Below are positions 5,839 through 13,089 of a stretch of DNA of 15,456 bases, one piece after another; positions within the stretch are counted from its first letter, which is position 1, and every line of letters begins with the position of its first letter. The notes under the pieces are model-generated. The model was not told where the DNA came from. It worked only from the letters and a program-made list of their open reading frames with translations, and did no database searches. A program made the translations under genes and the position numbers. Source of the DNA: Kiloniellales bacterium (GTDB taxonomy: Bacteria > Pseudomonadota > Alphaproteobacteria > Kiloniellales > JAKSDN01); contig JAKSDN010000489.1 in the NCBI GenBank assembly GCA_022360075.1, positions 1-15,456 of the forward strand. Direction: 5' to 3'.

Positions 5839-6822
5839 ATGATCCTGGTCACCGGCGGCGCCGGCTTCATCGGCTCCAACCTGGTCGCCGCTCTGACGGA
5901 GCGCGGCGAGCGCGTCGCCGTCTGCGACCGCCTCGGCCACGAGGACAAGTGGCGCAACCTCGGCAAGCATTCGCTCGAGGACCTGATCGCACCGGAAGAT
6001 CTCTTCGCCTTTCTCGAGGATCGCCGGACCGAGGTCGAGGCCGTGCTGCACATGGGCGCGATCTCCGACACCACCGAGCGCGATGCCGATGCCCTGGCGG
6101 CCACCAACTTCCGCCTGCCGATCGCACTCTGGCGCTGGTGCGCGGCGCAGAAGGTGCCGCTGATCTATGCCTCCTCGGCCGCGACCTACGGCGGCGGCCA
6201 GGCCGGCTTCGAGGACGATCTGTCCCAGGCCTATCTCGCCCGTCTGCGCCCGCTGAACGGTTACGGCTGGAGCAAGCACCTCTTCGACCGTTGGGTCGCC
6301 CAACAGCTCAACGAGGGCGCGCCACGCCCGCCGTTTTGGGCCGGGCTGAAGTTCTTCAACGTCTACGGCCCGAACGAGTACCACAAGGGCGCCCAGGCGA
6401 GCGTCGCCTATCACCTCTTCGGTCAGCTCTCGCGGGGCGAGTCCGCGCGGCTGTTCCAGTCGCACAACCCGGACTATCCGGACGGCGGCCAGCTCCGCGA
6501 CTTCATCTGGGTCGGCGACTGCGTCGACGTCATGCTCTGGCTGCTCGAGCGGCGCGAGGTGAGCGGCCTGTTCAATGTCGGCACCGGCGCCGCGCGTAGC
6601 TTCGCCGATCTCGCCCGCGCGCTCTTCGCCGCGCTCGACCAGCCCCATAACATCCAGTACGTGCCGACGCCCGAGGCGATCCGTGACAAGTACCAGTACT
6701 TCACCGAGGCCCGGATGGAGAGGCTGCGCGCGGCCGGCTACGAGGCCGCCTTCACCGCGCTGGAGGAGGGTGTCGGCCGCTACGTCCGAGACCACCTCGC
6801 CAGCGACGACCCTTATCGCTAG
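5839..6822 (+). CDS. hldD: ADP-L-glycero-D-manno-heptose 6-epimerase
   Basis: HldD (RfaD) interconverts ADP-D-glycero- and ADP-L-glycero-beta-D-manno-heptose, the last step in making the heptose donor for the LPS inner core. It is an NADP-dependent extended short-chain dehydrogenase in the cytosol. The 327-residue protein aligns well with E. coli HldD: TGGAGFIGSN nucleotide-binding motif (residues 5-14), HMGAISDTTE (71-80), ASSAATYGG (111-119), catalytic Tyr142 and Lys146 in YGWSK, FFNVYGPNEYHKG, RDFIWVGD and FNVGTG. The open frame extends 66 codons upstream, but the ATG here gives the standard N-terminus, and the extra residues are meaningless. lgt begins 9 bases after the stop, so hldD likely leads a rightward operon. 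The other heptose genes (hldE, gmhA, gmhB) are not in this window. Confidence 0.96.
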   Translation: MILVTGGAGFIGSNLVAALTERGERVAVCDRLGHEDKWRNLGKHSLEDLIAPEDLFAFLEDRRTEVEAVLHMGAISDTTERDADALAATNFRLPIALWRWCAAQKVPLIYASSAATYGGGQAGFEDDLSQAYLARLRPLNGYGWSKHLFDRWVAQQLNEGAPRPPFWAGLKFFNVYGPNEYHKGAQASVAYHLFGQLSRGESARLFQSHNPDYPDGGQLRDFIWVGDCVDVMLWLLERREVSGLFNVGTGAARSFADLARALFAALDQPHNIQYVPTPEAIRDKYQYFTEARMERLRAAGYEAAFTALEEGVGRYVRDHLASDDPYR

Positions 6823-6831
6823 CAGCAGTCC

Positions 6832-7629
6832 ATGACCTTCGTCATTCCCTTTCCCGCGATCGACCCGGTGCTGGTCGAGATCGGCCCCTTCGCGATCCGC
6901 TGGTATGCGCTCGCCTACATCGCCGGGCTGATCCTCGGCTGGCGCTACTGCCGCCGGCTCGCCGCCCGGCCGGGCTCGCAACTCGCGCCCGAGGCCTTCG
7001 ACGATTTCCTGCTCTGGGCGACGCTCGGCGTCGTGCTTGGCGGCCGGCTCGGCTATGTCTTCTTCTACAAGCCCGGCCACTTCCTGATGAACCCGCAGGA
7101 GATCCTGCTGATCTGGCAGGGCGGGATGAGCTTTCACGGCGGGCTCATCGGCGTTCTGGTCACCATCGGCCTGTTCGCGCGCAAGCAGGGCGTCCACTAC
7201 TTCACGCTCGCCGACATCGTGGCCTGCGCGACGCCGATCGGCCTGTTCTTCGGCCGCATCGCCAACTTCATCAACGGCGAGCTCTTCGGCCGGGCAAGCG
7301 ACGTGCCCTGGGCGATGGTCTTCCCGCATGGCGGCCCCGCGCCGCGCCATCCGAGCCAGCTTTACGAGGCGGTGCTCGAGGGGCTGGTGCTCTTCCTCGT
7401 GCTCCTGGCCCTGAGCCGGCGCGGCTGGCTGGAGCGCCCGGGCGCGCTCTCCGGTGTTTTCCTGATCGGCTACGGCCTGGCCCGCATCCTGGTTGAGTTC
7501 TTCCGCGAGCCCGACGCCCACCTGGGCTTCCTCTTCGGTCCCGTCACCATGGGGCAGCTCCTGTCGCTGCCGTTGGCGGTCGTGGGCCTGCTCATCCTGC
7601 TCTGGGCGCGCGGCCTGCGCCGGCCGTGA
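6832..7629 (+). CDS. lgt: Phosphatidylglycerol-prolipoprotein diacylglyceryl transferase
   Basis: Lgt moves a diacylglyceryl group from phosphatidylglycerol to the lipobox cysteine of prolipoproteins in the inner membrane, the first step of lipoprotein maturation. The 265-residue protein has about seven hydrophobic segments, as expected. Key residues match E. coli Lgt: Tyr25 in IRWYALAY, His102 in SFHGGLIG, the signature GRIANFINGELFGR (141-154) with Arg142 and Asn145, and Arg225 in VEFFREPD. Charged residues fall at loop ends. There is no obvious Shine-Dalgarno, and the 9-base gap from hldD suggests coupled translation. Its stop overlaps the GTG start of the next gene (GTGA). The lipoprotein at 10806-11912 would be one of its substrates. 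Confidence 0.97.
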   Translation: MTFVIPFPAIDPVLVEIGPFAIRWYALAYIAGLILGWRYCRRLAARPGSQLAPEAFDDFLLWATLGVVLGGRLGYVFFYKPGHFLMNPQEILLIWQGGMSFHGGLIGVLVTIGLFARKQGVHYFTLADIVACATPIGLFFGRIANFINGELFGRASDVPWAMVFPHGGPAPRHPSQLYEAVLEGLVLFLVLLALSRRGWLERPGALSGVFLIGYGLARILVEFFREPDAHLGFLFGPVTMGQLLSLPLAVVGLLILLWARGLRRP

Positions 7630-8726
7630 GCGAGCCGCTCGACCGGCGCCTCGCCGCGCGGATCGCCCGGCACGGGCCGATGACCGTCGCCGAGTTCATG
7701 GGCCGGGTGCTGACCGACCCGCAGCAGGGCTACTACATGAGCGGCGATCCCTTCGGCGCGCGCGGCGACTTCGTGACCGCGCCGGAGATCAGCCAGATGT
7801 TCGGCGAGCTGCTCGGCCTCTGGTGCGCCGAGGCCTGGCTGCGCCTGGGCGCGCCCGATCCGGTCCTCCTGGTCGAGCTCGGCCCCGGCCGCGGCACGCT
7901 CATGGCCGACGCCCTGCGCGCGGCCGGCGCCCTGCCCGCCTTCCGCCAGGCGCTGCGGCTACATCTCGTCGAGATCAGCCCGGCGCTGCGCCGGCTTCAG
8001 GCCGAGACGCTCTCGGGACAGATCGAGCCGGCCAACACCGCTTGGCACGACAACCTGTTCGAGTTGCCGGAACAGCCGATGCTGCTGCTCGCCAACGAGT
8101 TCTTCGACGCCCTGCCGATACGCCAATTCGAGCGCGCGCCCGAAGGCTGGTGCGAGCGCCTAGTGGTCTGCGACGCGGAGGCTTCCAACCGCCTGGCCTT
8201 CGCGCTGTCCCCACCCTCGCCGCACTACGTCAACCTCCTGCCCGAGTCACTGCGCGGCCACCCGCCGGGCAGCGTCGCCGAGCTCTGCCCGGCGAGCCTG
8301 GCGATCGCCGAGGAGATCGGCCGGCGCCTTGCCGCCCACGGCGGCGCGGCCCTGATCATCGACTACGGTGCCGCCCGGCCGAGCGGACGGTCCACCCTGC
8401 AGGCCGTCAGACGGCACGCGCCGCAGAACGTCCTGGAGTCGCCCGGCACCGCCGACCTGACCGCCCACGTGGACTTCGGCGCCCTGGCGAGCGCCGCCGA
8501 GGCCGCCGGCGCTGCGACCCATGGTCCGCTCGCCCAGGGCGCATTCCTGCGCCAGCTCGGCATCGCCGAGCGGGCCGCGGCCCTGAGCCGGAACGCCAAA
8601 GCCGCCCAAGAGGCCGGGATTCAGGCCGCGCTCGCGCGCCTCACCGACCCGGCCGAGATGGGCGAGCATTTCCAGGTTCTCGCCGTCACCGCGGGGACAG
8701 CCGCGGTCCCCGCTGGGTTCGCCTGA
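7626..8726 (+). CDS. MidA/NDUFAF7-family SAM-dependent methyltransferase
   Basis: This 366-residue class I methyltransferase belongs to the COG1565 family. The mitochondrial member NDUFAF7 (MidA) methylates an arginine of the NDUFS2 subunit and is needed for complex I assembly; bacterial members are presumed to act likewise on NuoD-type subunits, though this is less documented. Visible features are TVAEFMGRVLTDPQQGYYM near the N-terminus, the family-specific GARGDFVTAPEISQMFGELL (44-63), the SAM-binding VELGPGRGTL (83-92), ANEFFDALP after the core strand, and ALIIDYG near residue 240. The start is GTG, whose bases overlap the lgt stop as GTGA, so translation should be coupled. lgt followed by this family and pgeF is a frequent alphaproteobacterial order. 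Confidence 0.9.
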   Translation: MSEPLDRRLAARIARHGPMTVAEFMGRVLTDPQQGYYMSGDPFGARGDFVTAPEISQMFGELLGLWCAEAWLRLGAPDPVLLVELGPGRGTLMADALRAAGALPAFRQALRLHLVEISPALRRLQAETLSGQIEPANTAWHDNLFELPEQPMLLLANEFFDALPIRQFERAPEGWCERLVVCDAEASNRLAFALSPPSPHYVNLLPESLRGHPPGSVAELCPASLAIAEEIGRRLAAHGGAALIIDYGAARPSGRSTLQAVRRHAPQNVLESPGTADLTAHVDFGALASAAEAAGAATHGPLAQGAFLRQLGIAERAAALSRNAKAAQEAGIQAALARLTDPAEMGEHFQVLAVTAGTAAVPAGFA

Positions 8727-8775
8727 GACGGCGGGCGCTTAACAAGGCCTTCCCGTCCCTTTAGAGTGGCGCGCC

Positions 8776-9543
8776 ATGTTGACCATCGGACCGCTCAACG
8801 AACTGCCGGGCATTCGCCACGCCTTCTTCGGCCGCGACGGCGGCGTGAGCGCGGGGCTCTACAGCTCGCTCAACTGCGGCTACGGCTCCGGCGACGAGCG
8901 GGCCAGCGTGTCCGAGAACCGCGCCCGGGCCATGGCGCGGGTCGAGCTCGAGGCCGATCGGCTCGTGACGCTGTACCAGGTCCACTCGCCGGATGTCGTC
9001 GAGGTCGAGAGCCCTTGGACCGACGGCGAGACGCCGCGCGCGGACGCCATGGTCACGGCCCGCCCGGGCCTCGCGCTCGGCGTGCTCACCGCCGACTGCG
9101 CGCCGGTTCTGCTGGCCGACGCCAAGGCGGGCGTGGTCGGCGCCGCGCATGCCGGCTGGCGCGGCGCCCTGACCGGCGTGCTGGAGGCCACGATCGGCGC
9201 CATGGAGCAGCGCGGGGCCGAGCGCGGGCGCATGGTCGCCGGCATCGGCCCGGCCATCGGTCAGCGCTCCTACGAGGTCGGGCCGGAGTTTCCCGACCCC
9301 TTCCTCGAGCAGAGCGCCGACAACGACGACTTCTTCTGTCCCGCCAAGCGCGCCAGCCATTTCATGTTCGACCTCAAGGGCTACGTCGCGCGACGCCTGG
9401 CCCGCAGCGGCGTCGACCGGGTCATGTGCCTGCCGTGCGACACCTGCGCGGAGGAGGAACGCTTCTTCAGCTATCGGCGCGCCTGCCAGCGCGGCGAGAA
9501 GGACTACGGGCGCGGCTTGTCCGTCATCTTTCTGGAGCCATAA
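8776..9543 (+). CDS. pgeF: Peptidoglycan editing factor PgeF (YfiH/laccase-domain family)
   Basis: This 255-residue protein has the YfiH fold. PgeF acts in the cytosol on faulty UDP-muramyl peptides, removing those with L-Ser in place of L-Ala; the family has also been reported to have polyphenol oxidase or purine nucleoside activities. The three conserved zinc-site residues are present: His70 in YQVHS, Cys108 in TADCAPVLLAD and His125 in AHAGWRG. The N-terminus carries HAFFGRDGGVS and SLNCGYGSGD, and the C-terminus the CLPCDTC and FFSYRR segments. The ATG has GAGTGG about 7 bases upstream; 49 bases separate it from the methyltransferase gene. Length and motifs are complete. Confidence 0.93.
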   Translation: MLTIGPLNELPGIRHAFFGRDGGVSAGLYSSLNCGYGSGDERASVSENRARAMARVELEADRLVTLYQVHSPDVVEVESPWTDGETPRADAMVTARPGLALGVLTADCAPVLLADAKAGVVGAAHAGWRGALTGVLEATIGAMEQRGAERGRMVAGIGPAIGQRSYEVGPEFPDPFLEQSADNDDFFCPAKRASHFMFDLKGYVARRLARSGVDRVMCLPCDTCAEEERFFSYRRACQRGEKDYGRGLSVIFLEP

Positions 9544-9557
9544 GGGTCTGTTTCGGG

Positions 9558-10709
9558 ATGGCTCTGCATTTCGAGGCGAGCGAGCTGGCGGCGCGGCGGA
9601 AGCAGGCCTGCGCGGCCCTGGCGGCGCGCGGGCTCGACGGTCTGCTCGCGTTCCGGCAGGAGACGATGTTCTACCTGACCGGCTACGACACCTTCGGCTA
9701 CGTCTTCTTCCAGTGCCTCTATCTGGGTGCGGACGGGCGCCTGATCCTGCTCACCCGGGCGCCGGACCTGCGCCAGGCCCAGGAGACCTCGGTGATCGAG
9801 GACATCCGGATCTGGGTCGACGCGCCCGACGCCGAGCCCGCCGTCGAGCTGCGCGAGATCCTGCGCGAGGCGGGCTGCGCCGGCCGCACGCTCGGGGTCG
9901 AGCTGGAGGCCTACGGATTGACCGCGCGCAACGGCAAGCGACTGGAGGCGGCGCTGGAGGGCTTCTGCCGCACCGAGGACGCCTCCGACCTGGTCAGCCG
10001 GCTGCGCGTGGTCAAGAGCGCGGCCGAGATCGCCTACGTGCGCGAGGCGGCGAGCCTGGCCGACCGCGCGTTGGACGAGGCCCGCTCGTCGGCCGCGCCC
10101 GGCGCCTGGGAGGGCGACATCCTGGCCGCCATGCAGGGCGCGGTCTTCAAGGGCGGCGGCGACTATCCCGGCAACGAGTTCATCATCGGCTCGGGCCCGG
10201 GGGCGCTCCTTTGCCGCTATTACACGGGCCGGCGCCACCTGGATCCCGAGGACCAGCTCACCCTGGAATGGGCCGGCAGCTATCGCCACTACCATGCCGC
10301 CATGATGCGCACCATCCGCGTGGGCCCGGTGCCGGCGCGCCAGCGCGAAATGCACGGTGTCGCCCGGGACGCATTGCTGGCCGTCGAAGCGGCGCTGCGG
10401 CCCGGGCGGCCGATCGGCGAGGCCTTCGACGCCCACGCGGCGACGCTCGATCGGGCCGGCTACCGCGCCCATCGGCTCAACGCCTGCGGCTACTCCCTCG
10501 GCACCACCTTCGCGCCCAATTGGATGGACTGGCCCATGCTCTATCGCGGCAACCCGGTCGAGGCCGTGCCGGGCATGGTGTTCTTCTGCCATATGATCAT
10601 CTTCGACAGCGAGCGCGGCCTGGCGATGACGCTCGGGCGCACGAGCCTGATCACCGAGCAGGGCGCCGAGCCGCTCTCCAAGGCGCCGCTCGACCTGATC
10701 GCGGTTTAG
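9558..10709 (+). CDS. M24/creatinase-fold hydrolase lacking the classical metal ligands
   Basis: This 383-residue protein has an N-terminal creatinase domain (residues 1-145, with LTGYDTFGYVF) and a C-terminal pita-bread domain (about 155-375) like aminopeptidase P and Xaa-Pro dipeptidases. Aligning by eye with E. coli PepP, the five metal-binding residues are replaced: Asp260 by Glu237, Asp271 by Ala248, His354 by Tyr312, Glu383 by His345 and Glu406 by Gly360. The motif LEWAGSYRHYHAAMMRT (236-252) instead resembles the metal-independent creatinase and ectoine-hydrolase (DoeA/EutD) branch, where a glutamate and a YH pair are conserved. A metal-free C-N hydrolase is therefore more likely than a proline peptidase. 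No doeB or other ectoine gene lies nearby. The ATG is 14 bases past pgeF with AAGGG upstream; the frame runs back through pgeF but those residues are not protein-like. Substrate unknown. Confidence 0.85.
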   Translation: MALHFEASELAARRKQACAALAARGLDGLLAFRQETMFYLTGYDTFGYVFFQCLYLGADGRLILLTRAPDLRQAQETSVIEDIRIWVDAPDAEPAVELREILREAGCAGRTLGVELEAYGLTARNGKRLEAALEGFCRTEDASDLVSRLRVVKSAAEIAYVREAASLADRALDEARSSAAPGAWEGDILAAMQGAVFKGGGDYPGNEFIIGSGPGALLCRYYTGRRHLDPEDQLTLEWAGSYRHYHAAMMRTIRVGPVPARQREMHGVARDALLAVEAALRPGRPIGEAFDAHAATLDRAGYRAHRLNACGYSLGTTFAPNWMDWPMLYRGNPVEAVPGMVFFCHMIIFDSERGLAMTLGRTSLITEQGAEPLSKAPLDLIAV

Positions 10710-10734
10710 ACCCGGTATCCGACGGGCCCGCGAC

Positions 10735-10803
10735 ATGCCCCATTTGACGCTTCTTGTGATGTTCTTCCTTTTGACCCTCCTGGTGAGCTGCTTTCTTATC
10801 TGA
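10735..10803 (+). CDS. Possible 22-residue hydrophobic peptide with a lipobox-like LVSC
   Basis: An ATG frame encodes 22 residues, almost all hydrophobic, including FFLLTLLVSCFLI at the end. LVSC would serve as a lipobox with only three residues after the cysteine. The stop lies 2 bases before the ATG of the next gene, itself a lipoprotein, so the frame could act as a coupled leader. Against it: the ribosome site is poor (no AGGAG-like word), and a frame of this length is easily random. Its Leu/Phe-rich, T-rich composition does differ from the GC-rich surroundings. Treated as tentative. Confidence 0.25.
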   Translation: MPHLTLLVMFFLLTLLVSCFLI

Positions 10804-10805
10804 CG

Positions 10806-11912
10806 ATGCCGCCACCGATTCTTCGTGCCTGGCTCTCGATCCTGTCGCTGGCGCTGGCGCTCGGCGCCTGCGGGCCGCTGCCCCGGCCCTTTCAGCCGGA
10901 TCAGAAGCCTCTGCCGCCCGCGGCCGGCCCGGACGACCCGGCCCGGGTGCTCGTCCTCCCTCTGACCGGCGACGCCCCGGGACGGCCGACCCTGGCCGCT
11001 GCTGCCCTCGCCCAGGCTTTGCGCAATCAGGGCGTTTCCGCGACACTCGAGAACGGCGCCGCCGAACAAGTCCTTTCCGGGGAGTCGTCCGTGCTGCCGG
11101 CAGGTAATGGGGAAGAGACGATCCGCCTGACCTGGTGGCTGAGCGATCTGTCGGGCCGCATGCTCGACCGTCGTGACCAAGTCGCCAGCCTGCGTGGCGG
11201 GCTATGGGAGCGCGGCCAGTCCGACGCCGTGGCGGCTGTGATGACCGATGCGGCGAGGCGCCTGGCCCCCCTGCTGAAGGATCGGCCGGCCAACGCCTTG
11301 TCATTCCGTCGCGCCGCCTTTCCTCAGGCTTTCCAGCACGATCGGGCGAACGAAGTGCCGGCGGCGCCCGACACAGCCGAATCGCTGGCCGAGCCCAAGG
11401 CCGAAAAACAGGACCCGAACGATCGGCCAAGCCAAATGCCGGAGGCTTCGGAAGCGCAAGACCGCGAGCCGAGCGAGCCGGCTCCTCCCGCCCAGGCTTA
11501 CCGGCCTTCGGGCAAAGCGGAGACCGCCCCAAACGAGGCGGCGAGCGTCGGACCGCGGCTGGTTCTCGTGCCCATGGAGGGCCTGCCCGGCGACGGCGCG
11601 CGCAGCCTGCCACGCGCCCTGGCCCGTGAGCTGGTGGCCGCCAAGGTCCCGATCGGCACCGCGCTCGAGGACGGCGACCTGCTGCTGCTGGGCGAGGTCG
11701 AGGTGGTGCCGGCGGAGCCCGGCTGGGAGCAGGTGACGATCTCGTGGTGGGTCGTCAATCCTAGCGATGGCAAGGACTTGGGCCAGATCGACCAGGCCAA
11801 TCTGCTGCCTTCCGGCAGCCTCGACGGGCCCTGGGGCGGGCTGGCGCAGGGCATCGCCCAGGGCGCGGCCGACGGCATCGTGCGGCTGCTCAAGGAACAT
11901 TCACGATCTTGA
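10806..11912 (+). CDS. Predicted lipoprotein with two copies of an uncharacterised domain
   Basis: This 368-residue protein has a signal peptide (residues 1-21) ending in the lipobox LGAC, with Cys22 as the likely lipidation site; the following GPLP does not have Asp at +2. Two related domains follow: residues about 47-158 and 251-363. Each begins with a VLVLP/LVLVP strand, then a helix (ALAQALRNQGV / ALARELVAAKV), a loop, a WW-containing strand (LTWWLSD at 108-114, ISWWVVN at 312-318) and a helix ending in LLK. The second copy carries the SGSLDGPWGGLA motif, which the first has largely lost. A Pro/Glu/Ala-rich linker (about 159-250) joins them. I recognise the domain as recurring in alphaproteobacterial hypothetical proteins but know of no function. 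It would be matured by the nearby Lgt and probably anchored in the periplasm or outer membrane. Confidence 0.8.
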   Translation: MPPPILRAWLSILSLALALGACGPLPRPFQPDQKPLPPAAGPDDPARVLVLPLTGDAPGRPTLAAAALAQALRNQGVSATLENGAAEQVLSGESSVLPAGNGEETIRLTWWLSDLSGRMLDRRDQVASLRGGLWERGQSDAVAAVMTDAARRLAPLLKDRPANALSFRRAAFPQAFQHDRANEVPAAPDTAESLAEPKAEKQDPNDRPSQMPEASEAQDREPSEPAPPAQAYRPSGKAETAPNEAASVGPRLVLVPMEGLPGDGARSLPRALARELVAAKVPIGTALEDGDLLLLGEVEVVPAEPGWEQVTISWWVVNPSDGKDLGQIDQANLLPSGSLDGPWGGLAQGIAQGAADGIVRLLKEHSRS

Positions 11913-12000
11913 CACAAGCCGGTCAAAAAGGCCCCTCAACGGCGTTTACATCCTCGGGAGCCGTTGATAAGTTCCGCGCCGTCCGCAGGCGGGGGCGCGG
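11909..12000 (+). promoter_or_regulatory. prs leader with candidate promoter and stacked stem-loops
   Basis: The 145-base gap before prs holds three inverted repeats: TTGAC/GTCAA (11909-11913, 11922-11926), TCAACGGC/GCCGTTGA (11936-11943, 11960-11967) and CCGCGCC/GGCGCGG (11974-11980, 11994-12000). The last two are perfect 8- and 7-bp stems. A -35-like TTTACA (11945-11950) precedes GATAAG (11966-11971) at 15 bases, a tentative promoter whose elements overlap the second stem. No T-run follows any hairpin, so these are not classical terminators. They may be operator sites or leader structure controlling prs. Confidence 0.35.
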
Positions 12001-12057
12001 CACAAACTCTAGCCAAAAAGCTACGGACGCCCGGTTGCCCAGGCAGGGATCGTTGGC

Positions 12058-12990
12058 ATGAAGATCATGACCGGCAATAGCAATCGGCCGCTTGCCGAAG
12101 CTATTTCGGCCTACTTGAACCTGCCCTTGACCAAGGCCAGCGTTCGGCGCTTCTCCGATATGGAGGTCTTCGTCGAAATCCAGGAGAACGTCCGCGGTGA
12201 GGACGTCTTCTTCATCCAGTCGACATCCTATCCGGCGAACGACAACCTAATGGAGCTGCTGGTCGCCCTGGACGCTCTCAAGCGGGGCTCGGCGCGGCGG
12301 ATCACGGCGGTGGTCCCCTACTACGGCTATGCTCGCCAGGACCGCAAGTCGGGCCCGCGCACGCCGATCTCGGCCAAGCTGGTGGCCAATGTCATCACCT
12401 CGGCCGGCGCCGACCGGGTGCTGACCCTGGACCTGCACGCGGGCCAGATTCAGGGCTTCTTCGACATTCCGACCGACAACCTCTTCGCCGCGCCGGTCTT
12501 TACCAAGGACATCGTCGACCATTTCAACGGCGACGACCTGACCATCGTCTCGCCCGACGTCGGCGGGGTGATCCGGGCCCGGGCGATCGCCAAGCGCCTT
12601 GACGCCGACCTCGCGATCATCGATAAGCGCCGCGAGCGCGCCGGGGTGTCGGAAGTGATGAACATCATCGGCGATGTCTCGGAGCGGCGCTGCGTTCTGG
12701 TCGACGATATCGTCGATTCGGCCGGAACCCTGTGCAACGCCGCGGAGGCCCTGATGCAAGCCGGCGCCAAGTCGGTCCACGCCTACGTCACCCACGGGGT
12801 GCTCTCGGGCGGGGCCGTGGCGCGGGTCAGCGCCTCGCCGCTGCAGGAGCTGGTGATGACCGACTCGATCCAAGCGACCGAGGCGGTTCGCGTGTCGCAG
12901 AACATGCGCCAGATCACCATCGCCCCGCTGCTCGGCGAGGCCATGGCTCGGATCAGCGACGAGCGCTCGGTCTCGAGCCTGTTCAACTAG
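12058..12990 (+). CDS. prs: Ribose-phosphate pyrophosphokinase
   Basis: PRPP synthetase makes 5-phosphoribosyl-1-diphosphate from ribose 5-phosphate and ATP, feeding purine, pyrimidine, histidine, tryptophan and NAD synthesis. The 310-residue class I enzyme is complete: [10 protein letters not shown] near the N-terminus, [20 protein letters not shown] (78-97), the signature [11 protein letters not shown] (125-135), the flexible loop KRRERAG (190-196) and the PRPP loop [13 protein letters not shown] (213-225). The ATG has a GGGA ribosome site about 8 bases upstream. It begins the prs-rplY-pth-ychF run that is common in alphaproteobacteria; rplY starts 99 bases after its stop. The upstream leader is rich in inverted repeats, suggesting regulation at this point. 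Confidence 0.98.
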   Translation: MKIMTGNSNRPLAEAISAYLNLPLTKASVRRFSDMEVFVEIQENVRGEDVFFIQSTSYPANDNLMELLVALDALKRGSARRITAVVPYYGYARQDRKSGPRTPISAKLVANVITSAGADRVLTLDLHAGQIQGFFDIPTDNLFAAPVFTKDIVDHFNGDDLTIVSPDVGGVIRARAIAKRLDADLAIIDKRRERAGVSEVMNIIGDVSERRCVLVDDIVDSAGTLCNAAEALMQAGAKSVHAYVTHGVLSGGAVARVSASPLQELVMTDSIQATEAVRVSQNMRQITIAPLLGEAMARISDERSVSSLFN

Positions 12991-13048
12991 CCGCGGCATG
13001 CGGCGCCGGCCGGCGGCACCCCTGGAGGCCGCGACCGGAGAGGAGAGA

Positions 13049-13066
13049 GGCGGGCTGCGGCCCGCC
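13049..13066 (+). promoter_or_regulatory. Strong hairpin in the rplY leader
   Basis: GGCGGGC (13049-13055) and GCCCGCC (13060-13066) form a perfect 7-bp GC stem with the 4-base loop TGCG. It ends 10 bases before the GAGGAG ribosome site of rplY (13077-13082). No T-run follows, so it is not an obvious terminator. It may limit read-through from prs, protect a processed 5' end, or tune rplY translation. Confidence 0.4.
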
Positions 13067-13089
13067 GCAAGCATTCGAGGAGTATCAGC

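Noticed and set aside
5749..7521. A 590-codon open frame on the minus strand
   Set aside because: It is antisense to hldD and lgt, and its Glu/Ala/Arg-rich translation shows no family motif. Codon bias of the true genes explains the lack of stops.
8766..9557. In-frame upstream extension of the M24-fold gene, which would give a 647-residue protein
   Set aside because: The extra 264 residues overlap pgeF in another frame and are Arg-rich noise. The ATG at 9558 gives the expected creatinase-domain N-terminus.
9504..11180. A 558-codon open frame on the minus strand
   Set aside because: It is antisense to the M24-fold gene and the lipoprotein; the sense frames carry the motifs.
11909..11914. Perfect TTGACA as a -35 for prs
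   Set aside because: No acceptable -10 lies 16-19 bases downstream; the region there is CCCCTC-like. It overlaps the lipoprotein stop codon.
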